Assembly: GCA_017503075.1 (NCBI GenBank)
Contig: JAFVTU010000022.1
Coordinates: 1-51,986, forward strand
Direction: 5' to 3'
From: Paludibacteraceae bacterium
GTDB lineage: Bacteria > Bacteroidota > Bacteroidia > Bacteroidales > Paludibacteraceae
Length of the DNA stretch: 51,986 nucleotides
Below the pieces are notes generated by a model that was not told the DNA's origin, did not search any database, and was given only the letters and a program-made list of their open reading frames with translations. The translations under genes were made by a program, and so were the position numbers. This document shows, piece by piece, positions 17,624 to 29,058 of this stretch (positions are counted from its first letter, which is position 1; the number at the start of each line of letters is the position of its first letter).

Positions 17624-17779
17624 CTCTGAATAGCATATAATGTTGAAAAAAAGTTAAAATCTGGTAAATATAGTGCGGTTTTCTTTAATACAAGTTAAAT
17701 ATTAGAGCCACTTATTTAGATTTAAATAGTTGATTATCAGATAATTAAGTTTTTAAAACATATTAAACCATACAATTAA

Positions 17780-20700
17780 ATGGCAAATCAAAACAAAACC
17801 CAGCGAATCAATTTTTCGGCAATGCAAAAGCAGATGCCTTATCCTGATTTTCTGGAAATTCAATTGAAGTCCTTCCATGATTTTTTCCAAATGGATTCAA
17901 CTCCCGAGGTTCGTCATACGGAAGGTTTGTTTAAAGTTTTCTCGGAGAACTTCCCTATTCAGGATACGAGAAATAACTTTACATTAGAGTTCTTGGATTA
18001 TCACATTGATCCTCCTCGTTATTCTATTGAGGAGTGTTTATTGCGTGGTCTAACCTACAGTGTGCCTTTGAAGGCGAAATTATTTTTGACGTGTACAGAT
18101 CCTGATCACGAAGATTTTGAGCCAGTAATGCAGGAGGTGTTTTTGGGAAATATCCCATATATGACACCTAAGGGTACATTTGTGATAAATGGAGCTGAGC
18201 GTGTAATAGTTAGCCAATTGCATCGTTCCCCTGGAGTATTCTTTGGCACCTCAATGCACTCTAACGGTACAAAGCTTTATTCTGCTCGTATCATCCCATT
18301 CCGTGGTTCATGGATTGAGTTTGCAACAGACATCAACCGTGTGATGTATGCTTACATTGACCGTAAGAAGAAATTACCTGTAACCACCTTGTTGCGTGCA
18401 ATTGGTTTTGAGAGCGATAAGGATATTTTAGATTGCTTTGGCTTGGCTGAGGAGATTAAATGTACCCAAGAAAATTTAGAGGCGGTAGTAGGTCGCACTT
18501 TGGCAGGTAATGTACTCAAGGCATGGGCAGAAGATTTTGTGGATGAGGATACTGGTGAGGTTGTAACTATTGAGCGTAATGAGGTAATTATTGAGCGTGA
18601 GACTATATTGACCGCAGAGTTGTGTGAGGAAATACTAGAGTCTGGTGCAAAGACAATTTTGCTTCACAAAGAGGAGGCAAATGAAGAGGATTTCTCAATC
18701 ATCTTCAATACTTTGCAAAAAGATCCTTCTCATACAGAAAAAGAAGCTGTATTGTACATTTACCGTCAGTTGCGTAATGCAGAGCCAGCAGATGATGCGA
18801 CAGCTCGCGAAGTTATCCAAAACTTGTTCTTCTCTGAGAAGCGTTATGATTTAGGAGAAGTAGGGCGCTATCGTATCAACCGCAAGTTGAATATGGAGAT
18901 TCCAATGGAGACCCGTACGTTGACTAAGGAAGATATGATTGAGATTATCAAGTACTTGGTTCAACTTATCAATTCTAATGCAGAGGTAGATGATATTGAC
19001 CACTTGAGCAACCGTCGTGTTCGTACAGTGGGTGAACAATTGTACAACCAATTCGGTATTGGTTTGGCTCGTATGGCTCGTACCATCCGTGAGCGTATGA
19101 ATGTGCGTGATACGGAGGTGTTTACTCCAACCGATTTGATTAATGCGAAAGCTATTTCAAGTGTAATCAATTCATACTTTGGAACCAATGCCTTATCTCA
19201 ATTTATGGACCAACAAAACCCATTGGCTGAGATTACTCACAAGCGTCGTATGTCAGCTCTTGGTCCGGGTGGACTTAGTCGTGATCGTGCAGGTTTCGAG
19301 GTTCGTGACGTACACTATACTCACTATGGTCGTTTGTGTCCAATTGAGACTCCTGAAGGTCCAAATATTGGTTTGATTTCTTCGCTTTGCGTATATGCAA
19401 AGATTAACGATCTCGGTTTCATTGAGACTCCATATCGTAAGGTAGAGAATGGTGTTGTTAACCTTAATAACGATGAGGTGGCATACTATACTGCTGAAGA
19501 CGAGGAACAAGCTATTGTAGCACAAGGTAATGCTCCATTGGATAAGGATGGTAAGTTTATTCGTACTAAGGTTAAATCTCGTTTCGAGGCAGATTTCCCA
19601 GTAGTAGCTCCTGCAGAGGTGAACTTGATGGATGTTTCTCCATCTCAAATTGCCTCCATTGCAGCTTCATTGATTCCATTCTTGGAACACGATGATGCTA
19701 ACCGTGCGTTGATGGGATCCAACATGATGCGCCAAGCAGTTCCATTGCTCCGAAATGAAGCTCCAATTGTAGGTACAGGTATCGAAGGTCAGTTGATTCA
19801 AGACTCTCGTACTCAAATTACAGCAGAGGGTGATGGTGTGGTAACATACGTAGATGCAGACAAAATAGTCATTAATTATACTCGTAGCAAGGAAGAAGAG
19901 TTCATCTCTTTTGAAACTTCAGAGAAAGAATATGAGTTGCCAAAATTCCAACGTACAAACCAAAATACCACCATTGACCTTCGTCCAGTCGTTCGCAAAG
20001 GCGATAAGGTAACTAAAGGTCAGATTTTGACTGAAGGTTATGCAACAGAAAATGGTGAATTGGCTTTGGGTAAGAACTTGAAAGTAGCATATATTCCTTG
20101 GAAAGGTTACAACTACGAGGATGCTATCGTGCTGAGCGAGCGCATTGTTCGTGAAGATATGTTTACTTCCGTTCATGTGGTAGAACAACTTTTGGAAGTT
20201 CGTGAGACAAAGCGTGGTATAGAAGAGTTTACTGCAGATATTCCAAATGTTAGTGAAGAAGCAACTAAGGATTTGGACGAGAACGGTATTATTCGTATCG
20301 GTGCACATGTTAATCCAGGTGACATTATTGTAGGTAAAATCACTCCAAAGGGTGAGTCCGATCCTTCTCCAGAAGAGAAGTTGTTGAAGGCAATCTTTGG
20401 AGATAAGGCAGGTGACGTAAAGGATGCTTCATTGAAAGCTACACCTTCACTGAGTGGTGTTGTAATTGGCAAAAATCTTTATAAAAAGGCTCAAAAAGAT
20501 CGTAAGCAAAAGCTTGAGGATCGTGAAACAATGACTAAGTTGGATGCTCAGTTCCAAGTTAAGGCAGAGCAACTTAAGAGTTTGTTGATAGAGAAGTTGG
20601 TAGTCTTATTAAAGAAGCATGAGTCTGCTGGTGTGAAAGATTATGCTAACACCGAAGTGGTGGCTAAAGGTTTGACCTTTACAGCAGAGCGCTTGCAAAA

Positions 20701-21592
20701 TATTGATTATATGTCAGTAATGCTGGCTAACTGGACAGAGGATGAACATACCAACGATCTTGTATGCCGTTGCATTATGAACTATATTGCAAAGCACAAA
20801 GAGATGGATGCTCAGCTCAAACGCGAGAAGTTCAACCTCACTATCGGTGATGAGTTGCCAAATGGTATTATTGAGATGGCTAAGGTGTATATCGCTAAGC
20901 GTCGTAAGATTCGCGTAGGCGATAAGATGGCGGGTCGTCACGGTAACAAGGGTATCGTTTCCAAGATAGTTCGCGTAGAGGATATGCCATTCTTGGCTGA
21001 TGGTACTCCTGTGGATATCGTATTGAACCCACTGGGTGTGCCTTCTCGTATGAACATTGGTCAGATCTTCGAGGCAGTTCTTGGTTGGGCTGGTCACGAG
21101 TTGGGCGTTAAGTTTGCTACTCCTATTTTCGATGGCTGTACTTTGGATTCGCTCAACGAATGGACTGATAAGGCAGGTCTCCCACGTGCAGGTAAGACAC
21201 AGTTGTACGATGGTGGTACTGGCGAGGCATTCGACCAAATGGCAACAGTAGGTGTTACCTACTTTATGAAGCTTGGTCACATGGTTGATGATAAGATGCA
21301 CGCTCGTTCTATCGGTCCTTACAGTTTGATTACTCAACAACCATTGGGTGGTAAAGCTCAGTTCGGTGGTCAACGTTTTGGTGAGATGGAGGTTTGGGCA
21401 CTTGAGGCACACGGTGCTGCTCATATCCTGCAAGAGATCCTCACAGTTAAGTCAGACGACGTAACAGGTCGTGCACGTACATACGAGGCAATCGTTAAGG
21501 GCGAAGCAATGCCTACACCAGGATTGCCAGAGTCACTCAATGTATTGTTGCACGAGTTGCAAGGTCTCGCTCTCTCAATCACAATGGAATAA
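17780..21592 (+). CDS. rpoB: RNA polymerase beta subunit
   Basis: This 1270-residue catalytic-core subunit has the fork/rifampicin region [31 protein letters not shown] intact, read here in pieces ([18 protein letters not shown]). The Q, D, H and S positions linked to rifampicin sensitivity look wild type. [12 protein letters not shown], and [20 protein letters not shown] near the C-terminus, are also present. It starts after a 156-bp AT-rich leader with no Shine-Dalgarno site and is followed 12 bases later by rpoC. Confidence 0.98.
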   Translation: MANQNKTQRINFSAMQKQMPYPDFLEIQLKSFHDFFQMDSTPEVRHTEGLFKVFSENFPIQDTRNNFTLEFLDYHIDPPRYSIEECLLRGLTYSVPLKAKLFLTCTDPDHEDFEPVMQEVFLGNIPYMTPKGTFVINGAERVIVSQLHRSPGVFFGTSMHSNGTKLYSARIIPFRGSWIEFATDINRVMYAYIDRKKKLPVTTLLRAIGFESDKDILDCFGLAEEIKCTQENLEAVVGRTLAGNVLKAWAEDFVDEDTGEVVTIERNEVIIERETILTAELCEEILESGAKTILLHKEEANEEDFSIIFNTLQKDPSHTEKEAVLYIYRQLRNAEPADDATAREVIQNLFFSEKRYDLGEVGRYRINRKLNMEIPMETRTLTKEDMIEIIKYLVQLINSNAEVDDIDHLSNRRVRTVGEQLYNQFGIGLARMARTIRERMNVRDTEVFTPTDLINAKAISSVINSYFGTNALSQFMDQQNPLAEITHKRRMSALGPGGLSRDRAGFEVRDVHYTHYGRLCPIETPEGPNIGLISSLCVYAKINDLGFIETPYRKVENGVVNLNNDEVAYYTAEDEEQAIVAQGNAPLDKDGKFIRTKVKSRFEADFPVVAPAEVNLMDVSPSQIASIAASLIPFLEHDDANRALMGSNMMRQAVPLLRNEAPIVGTGIEGQLIQDSRTQITAEGDGVVTYVDADKIVINYTRSKEEEFISFETSEKEYELPKFQRTNQNTTIDLRPVVRKGDKVTKGQILTEGYATENGELALGKNLKVAYIPWKGYNYEDAIVLSERIVREDMFTSVHVVEQLLEVRETKRGIEEFTADIPNVSEEATKDLDENGIIRIGAHVNPGDIIVGKITPKGESDPSPEEKLLKAIFGDKAGDVKDASLKATPSLSGVVIGKNLYKKAQKDRKQKLEDRETMTKLDAQFQVKAEQLKSLLIEKLVVLLKKHESAGVKDYANTEVVAKGLTFTAERLQNIDYMSVMLANWTEDEHTNDLVCRCIMNYIAKHKEMDAQLKREKFNLTIGDELPNGIIEMAKVYIAKRRKIRVGDKMAGRHGNKGIVSKIVRVEDMPFLADGTPVDIVLNPLGVPSRMNIGQIFEAVLGWAGHELGVKFATPIFDGCTLDSLNEWTDKAGLPRAGKTQLYDGGTGEAFDQMATVGVTYFMKLGHMVDDKMHARSIGPYSLITQQPLGGKAQFGGQRFGEMEVWALEAHGAAHILQEILTVKSDDVTGRARTYEAIVKGEAMPTPGLPESLNVLLHELQGLALSITME

Positions 21593-21604
21593 AATTCAAG
21601 AATT

Positions 21605-24600
21605 ATGGCTTTTAAACAAGATAATAAGAAAAACGGTTTCTCCCGCATCTCCATCGGACTCGCATCTCCAGATGAGATTATGCGCCTTAGCTCGGGAGAG
21701 ATTCTCAAACCTGAGACCATCAACTATCGTACCTACAAACCTGAGCGCGATGGTTTGTTCTGCGAGCGCATCTTTGGTCCTACCAAGGATTATGAGTGCC
21801 ATTGCGGTAAGTACAAACGTATTCGTTACAAAGGTATTGTCTGCGAACGTTGTGGTGTAGAAGTAACTGAGAAGAAAGTGCGCCGTGAGCGTATGGGACA
21901 CATCAAGTTGGTGGTTCCTGTTACACATATTTGGTACCTCCGTTCATTGCCATCCAAGATGGCTGCATTGCTCGGTGTGCCTACCAAGAAACTTGACTCC
22001 GTCGTTTACTACGAGAAGTATATTGTACTCCGCGCTGGTGTGCTCGCTGGTCAACAGATTGATGACGAGGTAGTAGAAGATAAGATGCTCCTCGACGAGG
22101 ATCAATACATGGAACTCTTGGGTCGTCTTCCACAAGACAACCAATTGCTTGATGATACAGATCCAGATAAGTTCATCGCTAAGATGGGTGCTGAAGCAAT
22201 CGAAGAGTTGCTCATGGGTCTAGATCTAGATGCTCTTAGTTATGAGCTTCGTGATCGTGCTAATAGCGATACTTCTATGCAACGCAAAGCTGAAGCTTTG
22301 AAGCGCTTGCAAGTGGTAGAAAACTTCCGCGCTAGCAAGGGTAAGAACCGTCCTGAGTGGATGGTATTGCGTGTCATCCCTGTGACTCCTCCTGAGTTGC
22401 GTCCGCTTGTTCCACTGGATGGTGGTCGCTTCGCAACTTCTGACCTCAACGACCTCTATCGTCGCGTAATCATTCGTAACAACCGTCTGAAACGCCTCGT
22501 TGAGATCAAGGCACCAGATGTGATTCTCCGCAACGAGAAGCGTATGCTCCAAGAAGCTGTGGATTCACTCTTCGATAATAGTAAGAAGACTACTGCTATC
22601 AAGTCTGATGCTAATCGTCCTTTGAAATCACTCTCTGACTCGCTCAAGGGTAAACAAGGTCGTTTCCGTCAGAACTTGCTCGGTAAACGTGTGGACTATT
22701 CTGCTCGTTCGGTAATCGTTGTAGGTCCAGAGTTGAAGATGCACGAGTGTGGTTTGCCAAAAGATATGGCTGCTGAGCTCTACAAACCATTCATCATCCG
22801 CAAACTCATCGAGCGCGGCATCGTGAAGACGGTTAAGTCTGCTAAGAAGATCATTGACCGCAAAGAGCCAGTCGTATTCGATATCCTCGAAAACGTAATG
22901 AAGGGTCACCCAGTACTCCTCAACCGTGCTCCTACCTTGCACCGTCATGGTATCTTGGCTTTCCAACCACGTATGATCGAGGGTAAGGCCATCCAATTGC
23001 ACCCACTCGCATGTGCCGGCTTCAACGCCGACTTCGATGGTGACCAAATGGCTGTGCACTTGCCACTTTCTAACGAGGCAATCCTTGAGGCACAACTCCT
23101 CATGCTCGGTTCGCACAATATCCTTGACCCAGCTAACGGTAACCCAATTACCGTACCTTCTCAGGATATGATTCTCGGTCTTTACTATATTTCTAAACCA
23201 CGCACAGGTGTGAAGGGTGAAGGCCTCACATTCTATTCTGCTGAAGAGTGCGAGATTGCGCTCAACGAAGGCAAGGTGGATATCCACGCAAACGTGAAGG
23301 TACGTATCCTTGACAAGCGCACTAATACCACTTCGTTGGTAGAGACCACTCCTGGTCGTGTGCTCGTTAATCACTTCGTACCAGAAGAGGTGGGCTATCA
23401 AAACGTTACACTCGGCAAGAAAGCTGTTAAAAACATCATTACTGACGTTATCAAAACTTGTGGTGTAGCTCGTACTGCCCTCTTCTTGGACGATATCAAG
23501 GACCTCGGTTATAAGATGGCATTCAAGGGTGGTCTCAGTTTCAACCTCAACGACATCCTTATCCCAGAGGAGAAGAATGAGTTCGTAGCTAAGGGTAACG
23601 CAACCGTTGAAGAGGTGACCGAGCTCTATATGGAAGGTCTCATGACCGACAACGAGCGTTACAACAAGGTCGTTGCCGCTTGGGGTGAGGTCGATGCACA
23701 AGTAACTAAGGTCCTTATGCAACACATGAAGGAAGCAGACCAAGGCTTCAACTCTGTGTACATGATGATGGATTCTGGTGCCCGTGGATCACAACAACAG
23801 ATCAAACAGCTTGCAGGTATGCGTGGTTTGATGGCTAAACCACAAAAGGCAGGTGTTGCTGATAGCCGTCAAACTATTGAGAACCCAATTCTTTCTAACT
23901 TTAAGGAAGGTCTGAGCGTGCTTGAGTACTTTATCTCTACCCACGGTGCGCGTAAGGGTCTTGCAGATACCGCGTTGAAGACTGCCGATGCAGGTTACTT
24001 GACTCGTCGTCTTGTGGACGTTTCTCACGACGTGATCATCAACGAGGAGGACTGCGGTACATTGCGTGGTTTGACCGCTCGTGCGGTGAAGCAAAACGAC
24101 GTGGTTGTGGCTTCATTGACCCAACGTATCTTGGGTCGTGTCAGTGTTCACGATATCTATGACCTCGAGGGCAACCTCATCGTGGCTTCTGGCGAGGAGA
24201 TTCGCGAGGCAGCTTGTGAAGCTATCGAAGCTGCTGGTATTGAGGCAGTTGAGATTCGTTCTGTACTCACTTGCGAGGCTAAACATGGTGTCTGCGCGAA
24301 GTGCTACGGTCGCAACCTTGCTACCCGTAAGATGGTGCAGAAGGGTGAAGCTGTCGGCGTGATTGCTGCGCAAGCTATTGGTGAGCCAGGTACACAGTTG
24401 ACATTGCGTACCTTCCACTCAGGTGGTGTCGCTGGTAATGCAGCTACTCAAAACACCTACGCTATCTCTGCTAATGGTCGCATTGAGATCGACGACTTGC
24501 GCACTATCACTACTGAAACAGGTGAGGTGATTGTTGTTAGCCGTCTGAATGAGATGCGTCTTGTAGACGAGAATACAGGTGTTGTATTGACTTCCTTTAA

Positions 24601-25900
24601 TATCCCTTATGCGTCTAAACTCTTCATCACTCCAGGTGAGTCATACGAGAAGGGTACAAAAGTATGCGAATGGGATCCATATAAGGCTGCATTGATTATT
24701 GAGCAAGCTGGTCGCCTCCAATATGAAGACGTAATTGAGAACGTTACCGCTAAAACTGAGATAGATGACCAAACAGGTAAGAAAGAGGTTACTATTACAG
24801 AGACTAAGGATAAGACCAAGATGCCATCTGCGCATATCCTTGATGCTGAAGGAAATATCTTGCGTACTTACAACCTTCCAGTGAAGGCGTTGCTTGTTCA
24901 CGAGGATGGGGCTGAGGTGAAGGTCGGTGATTCACTCTTTACACAGACACGTTCGTTCGGTACAGCAGGCGATATTACCGGTGGTCTCCCACGTGTTACT
25001 GAACTCTTCGAGGCTCGTAACCCATCCAACCCTGCTATCGTGGCTGAGATTGATGGTGAGGTGACCTTCGGACGTATCAAACGTGGTAACCGTGAGCTTA
25101 CAATCACTAGCAAACTTGGAGAGGTGAAATCTTACCTCATTCCTCTCGGAAAGCAAATCCTCGTTCAAGAGGGCGACTATGTTCGCGCCGGTGTAGCTCT
25201 GTCTGATGGTGCTATCACTCCAGACGATATTCTTGCTATCCAAGGTCCTACTGCGGTGCAAGACTATATCGTCAACGAGGCACAATCCGTTTACCGTATG
25301 CAAGGTGTGGAGATCAACGATAAGCACTTCGAGATTATTGTTCGCCAAATGATGCGTAAGGTAGAGATTCAAGACGCAGGTGATACACGTTATCTTGAGA
25401 AGCAAATCGTTGATAAGATTGACTTCCTTGAGGAGAACGACCGTATCTGGGGCAAGAAAGTGGTGACAGACGCTGGAGATAGCGAGACCTTGAAAGCTGG
25501 TCAAATCGTTACTGCACGCCGCCTCCATGATGAGAACTCTTCACTCCGTCGTAAGGATAAGAAACTCGTGGTTGCCCGTGATGCGATGTGTGCTACCGCT
25601 AGCCAAGTACTCCAAGGTATCACCCGTGCTGCTCTTGCTACCAAATCCTTCATGTCGGCTGCTTCCTTCCAAGAGACCACTAAGGTTCTCAACGAGGCTG
25701 CTATCCAAGGCAAGGTGGACTACCTTGATGGTATGAAGGAGAACGTTATCTGCGGTAACTTGATCCCTGCTGGTACTGGTCTTCGTGACTTCCAACACAT
25801 CAGTGTACATAATGCAGAGGAGTATGCTCAAATCCAAGCAGCACGCGCAGCAGCAGCGGCTGAAGCACAACTCCGTCAAGAGAAACTCAACGAATTCTAA
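21605..25900 (+). CDS. rpoC: RNA polymerase beta' subunit
   Basis: This 1431-residue subunit carries the active site. The zinc ribbon CHCGKYKR...CERCG lies at about residues 60-80, the catalytic NADFDGDQM motif near residue 475, the second zinc site ([14 protein letters not shown]) near residue 895 and the trigger/bridge region [16 protein letters not shown] near residue 930. Codon bias is strong, and it creates long open frames on the opposite strand that are not genes. Confidence 0.98.
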   Translation: MAFKQDNKKNGFSRISIGLASPDEIMRLSSGEILKPETINYRTYKPERDGLFCERIFGPTKDYECHCGKYKRIRYKGIVCERCGVEVTEKKVRRERMGHIKLVVPVTHIWYLRSLPSKMAALLGVPTKKLDSVVYYEKYIVLRAGVLAGQQIDDEVVEDKMLLDEDQYMELLGRLPQDNQLLDDTDPDKFIAKMGAEAIEELLMGLDLDALSYELRDRANSDTSMQRKAEALKRLQVVENFRASKGKNRPEWMVLRVIPVTPPELRPLVPLDGGRFATSDLNDLYRRVIIRNNRLKRLVEIKAPDVILRNEKRMLQEAVDSLFDNSKKTTAIKSDANRPLKSLSDSLKGKQGRFRQNLLGKRVDYSARSVIVVGPELKMHECGLPKDMAAELYKPFIIRKLIERGIVKTVKSAKKIIDRKEPVVFDILENVMKGHPVLLNRAPTLHRHGILAFQPRMIEGKAIQLHPLACAGFNADFDGDQMAVHLPLSNEAILEAQLLMLGSHNILDPANGNPITVPSQDMILGLYYISKPRTGVKGEGLTFYSAEECEIALNEGKVDIHANVKVRILDKRTNTTSLVETTPGRVLVNHFVPEEVGYQNVTLGKKAVKNIITDVIKTCGVARTALFLDDIKDLGYKMAFKGGLSFNLNDILIPEEKNEFVAKGNATVEEVTELYMEGLMTDNERYNKVVAAWGEVDAQVTKVLMQHMKEADQGFNSVYMMMDSGARGSQQQIKQLAGMRGLMAKPQKAGVADSRQTIENPILSNFKEGLSVLEYFISTHGARKGLADTALKTADAGYLTRRLVDVSHDVIINEEDCGTLRGLTARAVKQNDVVVASLTQRILGRVSVHDIYDLEGNLIVASGEEIREAACEAIEAAGIEAVEIRSVLTCEAKHGVCAKCYGRNLATRKMVQKGEAVGVIAAQAIGEPGTQLTLRTFHSGGVAGNAATQNTYAISANGRIEIDDLRTITTETGEVIVVSRLNEMRLVDENTGVVLTSFNIPYASKLFITPGESYEKGTKVCEWDPYKAALIIEQAGRLQYEDVIENVTAKTEIDDQTGKKEVTITETKDKTKMPSAHILDAEGNILRTYNLPVKALLVHEDGAEVKVGDSLFTQTRSFGTAGDITGGLPRVTELFEARNPSNPAIVAEIDGEVTFGRIKRGNRELTITSKLGEVKSYLIPLGKQILVQEGDYVRAGVALSDGAITPDDILAIQGPTAVQDYIVNEAQSVYRMQGVEINDKHFEIIVRQMMRKVEIQDAGDTRYLEKQIVDKIDFLEENDRIWGKKVVTDAGDSETLKAGQIVTARRLHDENSSLRRKDKKLVVARDAMCATASQVLQGITRAALATKSFMSAASFQETTKVLNEAAIQGKVDYLDGMKENVICGNLIPAGTGLRDFQHISVHNAEEYAQIQAARAAAAAEAQLRQEKLNEF

Positions 25901-25920
25901 TCATTTAGAAGACAATATTT

Positions 25921-25958
25921 CCACCTCTTTGCTTAATAATGCAAGGAGGTGGTTTTTT
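25921..25958 (+). terminator. Rho-independent terminator after rpoC
   Basis: A 12-bp stem (CCACCTCTTTGC with its complement at 25941-25952, one G-T pair) has an 8-nt loop and is followed by six Ts. Confidence 0.95.
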
Positions 25959-26032
25959 ATTGTTCTAGATTTATTTTTAGTAATTGTATAGTTTGGTATA
26001 GTTTTTGTGTAAAATAGGTAAAAATAGACGGT

Positions 26033-26791
26033 ATGCTTTTCAAAAGATATCTCATAGTAGCTTTTATGGTGCTATTTTCTCTGTGTGCAATAGCGCAACA
26101 ACCTCGTGTTGCGATTGATTCTATGCATACAGCTATTCGTGAGTTTCGTGATTCGGTGCGACAAGATATTCGCGCTTATCGCGATTCAATTCGTGAAGTC
26201 CGCCGCCATGCATATGATGATATCCCCCACGAACTTCGTATAGGATGGGGTGATCAGACGTTTGAAACACTCATGTGGCGCAACGAACTGCATCCTACGG
26301 TTTTACCACCTGAATATCAAACTACTTACGACGAACACTTTCGCTATACACAACACTGGTTTATGGAGTACCTCTATAATGTCAATTATTGGTATAGCTT
26401 AGGATTTCAGGTCGATTACAGTGGTGTTTTGTGGGATGAGGTGATTCGAAATGGACAAGGTACTGAGCTTTCACGCGAAAAAGATCAGCAGTTTCATAAC
26501 ATAGCTGTCATTCCTACTATCAGATTTTCATATCTTCATACTGAATATACTTCTTTGTATTCTTCTTTAGGAGTTGGCCTTAATATTAATACTGGTACAG
26601 AACTTGATTTCAAACAACGATATACTGCCTTTGCGCCAGCAGTGAATGTTACGCTGCTAGGCTTGAGAATTGGCAAGGGAAGATGCTATAGTATGTTGGA
26701 GCTAGGTGGGTTATTTGCACTATCAAGTACGGACGAAATATACATGCTCGGCTCAAGAATATTCACAGCTTCTATAGGGGTAAGATTATGA
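26033..26791 (+). CDS. Outer-membrane beta-barrel-like protein of unknown function
   Basis: This 252-residue protein has a signal peptide (1-22, ending AIAQ). A charged helical stretch (~28-62) shows a seven-residue rhythm of RDS-R units (FRDSVRQDIRAYRDSIREVR). Alternating strands follow, such as WYSLGFQVDYSGV and SSLGVGLNIN, ending FTASIGVRL, the usual barrel C-terminus. I do not recognise the family. Its stop overlaps the start of the next gene by 4 bp (ATGA), so it heads a translationally coupled three-gene envelope cluster. No promoter of the standard form was seen in the 74 bp after the rpoC terminator. Confidence 0.65.
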   Translation: MLFKRYLIVAFMVLFSLCAIAQQPRVAIDSMHTAIREFRDSVRQDIRAYRDSIREVRRHAYDDIPHELRIGWGDQTFETLMWRNELHPTVLPPEYQTTYDEHFRYTQHWFMEYLYNVNYWYSLGFQVDYSGVLWDEVIRNGQGTELSREKDQQFHNIAVIPTIRFSYLHTEYTSLYSSLGVGLNINTGTELDFKQRYTAFAPAVNVTLLGLRIGKGRCYSMLELGGLFALSSTDEIYMLGSRIFTASIGVRL

Positions 26792-28104
26792 CAACACAAA
26801 ATAAGACATATTATCTTTTGCTCATTTTTTGCGCGTTTCTCTTAACCTCTTGTCAACTAGGAGAACAGCACTATGTAGATTTCACAGATATATCATCTGC
26901 TAAGGGGATGTTTCGAGTTGTATCCCAGCGTAATACGGATATGCAACAATTAGTTGAAGATCCTAACCAACTGGCAATGTGGGGGCTAGATGCAGCCCAT
27001 GATATACCCGGTGATTTGTCTCCAGCACAACGTGCATCTTCTGTCACGATGAATCATATTGTGCAAAACCTATTGGATTTTAGCAAGATGACTACTGCTA
27101 TCGAACTCAGTGGTGTATACCCCTCAGTTGATATAGATGGTAATCCAATTACGCTTTCGGGCAAAGTTATTCTTCCTGCCAAAGGACCCATCAAACGATA
27201 CATTCTTGTTTCACATTATACCATAGCAAGCAATGCAGAAGCGCCAAGCAATATTTTCTCACTCGAAGGCCTGTTGGTAAAGTTGGGCTATGCCCTTATT
27301 ATACCCGATTATATCGGCTATGGAGTTACCTCCGATCTTGTTCATCCTTATCTAGTGATGGATGTTACTGCGCGCAATGTATTGGATATGTATAAGGCCG
27401 TTGTACCATTCATGAAAGCGGCTGGTAGGGAACCTGAGCACGATGACATCTATCTGATGGGATATTCTCAAGGTGGTGCTACTACGATGGCTGTTCAACA
27501 TCTCATAGAGCATCACGAGACTGATGAGATTAAGATACGCCGTGTTTTTGCGGGGGGCGGACCTTATGATGTCAAAGCTACATATGACCGCTTTGTCGAA
27601 ACCAATCTAGCAAGCTACCCCTGTGCTGTACCAATTATGATGCAAGGTATGGTTGTTGGCAATAAATTGGATCTGGATATGAGCACAATGATGGCGCCGT
27701 ATATATTCGAGAATCTAGATGAATGGGTCAATAGTAAGCGTTATACTACTTCGCAAATCAATCATTTTATTGGCTCTACCACCACTAGCGATCTACTCAC
27801 ACCTACGGGCATGGATCGAACCAGTAAGGAGGTTTCTGAGTTCTATAAGGCTATGACCAACAATTCTATCCTATCTTATGCTTGGACACCTCAAGCTCCC
27901 GTCTTTATGATGCACTCCATTGATGACGATGTGGTGCCTTATGAGAATGCAACGCGTGCCAAGAGCAAGTGGCAGGGAGCTAATATACAGTACAGCCTAG
28001 GATATTACGGTAGCCATGTGGCAGCATGTATACGCTTTATCTATACGGTGCAAACATTATTGATTAACGAAGAACAAGAGGAAAACGGTATTTATGATTT
28101 TTAA
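26788..28104 (+). CDS. Lipoprotein alpha/beta hydrolase
   Basis: This 438-residue protein has a lipoprotein signal (LLTSC, C22 acylated). Its alpha/beta-hydrolase fold carries nucleophile S227 in GYSQGG, an acid at D379-D381 (HSIDDDVVP) and H410 (YYGSHVA). The IIPDYIGYG segment before the nucleophile resembles secretory lipase or esterase families. It probably cleaves an ester at the cell envelope; the substrate is unknown. It overlaps its neighbours on both sides (4 bp and 11 bp), indicating one co-translated unit with the barrel protein and the following lipoprotein. Confidence 0.8.
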   Translation: MTTQNKTYYLLLIFCAFLLTSCQLGEQHYVDFTDISSAKGMFRVVSQRNTDMQQLVEDPNQLAMWGLDAAHDIPGDLSPAQRASSVTMNHIVQNLLDFSKMTTAIELSGVYPSVDIDGNPITLSGKVILPAKGPIKRYILVSHYTIASNAEAPSNIFSLEGLLVKLGYALIIPDYIGYGVTSDLVHPYLVMDVTARNVLDMYKAVVPFMKAAGREPEHDDIYLMGYSQGGATTMAVQHLIEHHETDEIKIRRVFAGGGPYDVKATYDRFVETNLASYPCAVPIMMQGMVVGNKLDLDMSTMMAPYIFENLDEWVNSKRYTTSQINHFIGSTTTSDLLTPTGMDRTSKEVSEFYKAMTNNSILSYAWTPQAPVFMMHSIDDDVVPYENATRAKSKWQGANIQYSLGYYGSHVAACIRFIYTVQTLLINEEQEENGIYDF

Positions 28105-29056
28105 GTCTATACATAGTAGAGCAATAGGCCATATTCAATCCGCGCATATAGGGAGCAAGGCAATCATTCTTTGCTCTATATGCATCATTCTTTGTTCTTT
28201 AATGGCTTGTAATCCAGAAGCTCCTGCACATACCAAGAATGTGGAGATCAATATGGATGTTCAACAGGTGTCCGCGGGCTATGCTCATATCACATTTTCT
28301 ACCAACAAAAATGCCTTCTATTTGATTGGTATTCAGCCTGCTCAAGAGGATGTGGATCCTCAGAAGGTCGCAAAACATTTCATGATCATGGCTTTAGACC
28401 GTGCCTATGTGGACTATCTATATTGGCGCAACCAACAATTGCAAGAACTGACTCCATTTATTGCTGATTTTGCATCGCATTCTCTCCAATATGGTACAGT
28501 TGAGCATTTCTTTACATTCCTTGAATCGGATAAAGATTATTGGGTGTACGCCTTTGTGGTCGATCCTGCTGCCAACAAACCAGCAGGTAAATTGTTTGTC
28601 CAAACTATTCATACGAATGATTCTACCACGATCCCGATTCATTTCCACTACCGTGTTGAGGGAGTTTGGGACTATGTATATCCAATGGATAGTGTAGGCG
28701 AAATTTATTCGTACATTCCATGGGTGGGAGAAACCATAGATAGTCTAACCCTTCGTCAACAAGGTTGGAATTCTCCTGGCGAATATTTTTTCCATCGCTT
28801 TACAAAGCAATATGAAGATTCCGATTCTCCTGTCAATTATGGTATAGCTGCTAAGGAAAATAATGGCGAAGAAGACCATGCCCCAAGTGTCAAATTTGAA
28901 ATAGGCAAAACCTACTATGTAGGAATGGCAACATTAGATGCTCCGTTGGTGTATCCTTTGCCAGAGAATGTCTATGATATTTATCGTTTCACTTGGCAGG
29001 GAGATTCCACCAATCTTTATTTCACATCCGACCAAAGCACTGACGGTGCGTGGTAA
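28094..29056 (+). CDS. Lipoprotein of unknown function in the hydrolase cluster
   Basis: This 320-residue protein has a long basic n-region, then a hydrophobic stretch and lipobox LMAC (C39). The mature part is Asp/Tyr/Trp-rich with no recognised catalytic motif. The strand pattern VSAGYAHITFSTNKNAFY suggests an Fn3-like domain at the start. Its start lies inside the hydrolase gene (11-bp overlap) and its stop is 2 bp from the end of the convergent priA gene. It may be a surface partner of the hydrolase (inference from coupling). Confidence 0.65.
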   Translation: MIFKSIHSRAIGHIQSAHIGSKAIILCSICIILCSLMACNPEAPAHTKNVEINMDVQQVSAGYAHITFSTNKNAFYLIGIQPAQEDVDPQKVAKHFMIMALDRAYVDYLYWRNQQLQELTPFIADFASHSLQYGTVEHFFTFLESDKDYWVYAFVVDPAANKPAGKLFVQTIHTNDSTTIPIHFHYRVEGVWDYVYPMDSVGEIYSYIPWVGETIDSLTLRQQGWNSPGEYFFHRFTKQYEDSDSPVNYGIAAKENNGEEDHAPSVKFEIGKTYYVGMATLDAPLVYPLPENVYDIYRFTWQGDSTNLYFTSDQSTDGAW

Positions 29057-29058
29057 AC

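Noticed and set aside
22628-23743. A 371-codon open frame on the minus strand within rpoC
   Set aside because: It is an antisense by-product of the strong codon bias of rpoC. It has no promoter, no recognisable domain and no independent start context.
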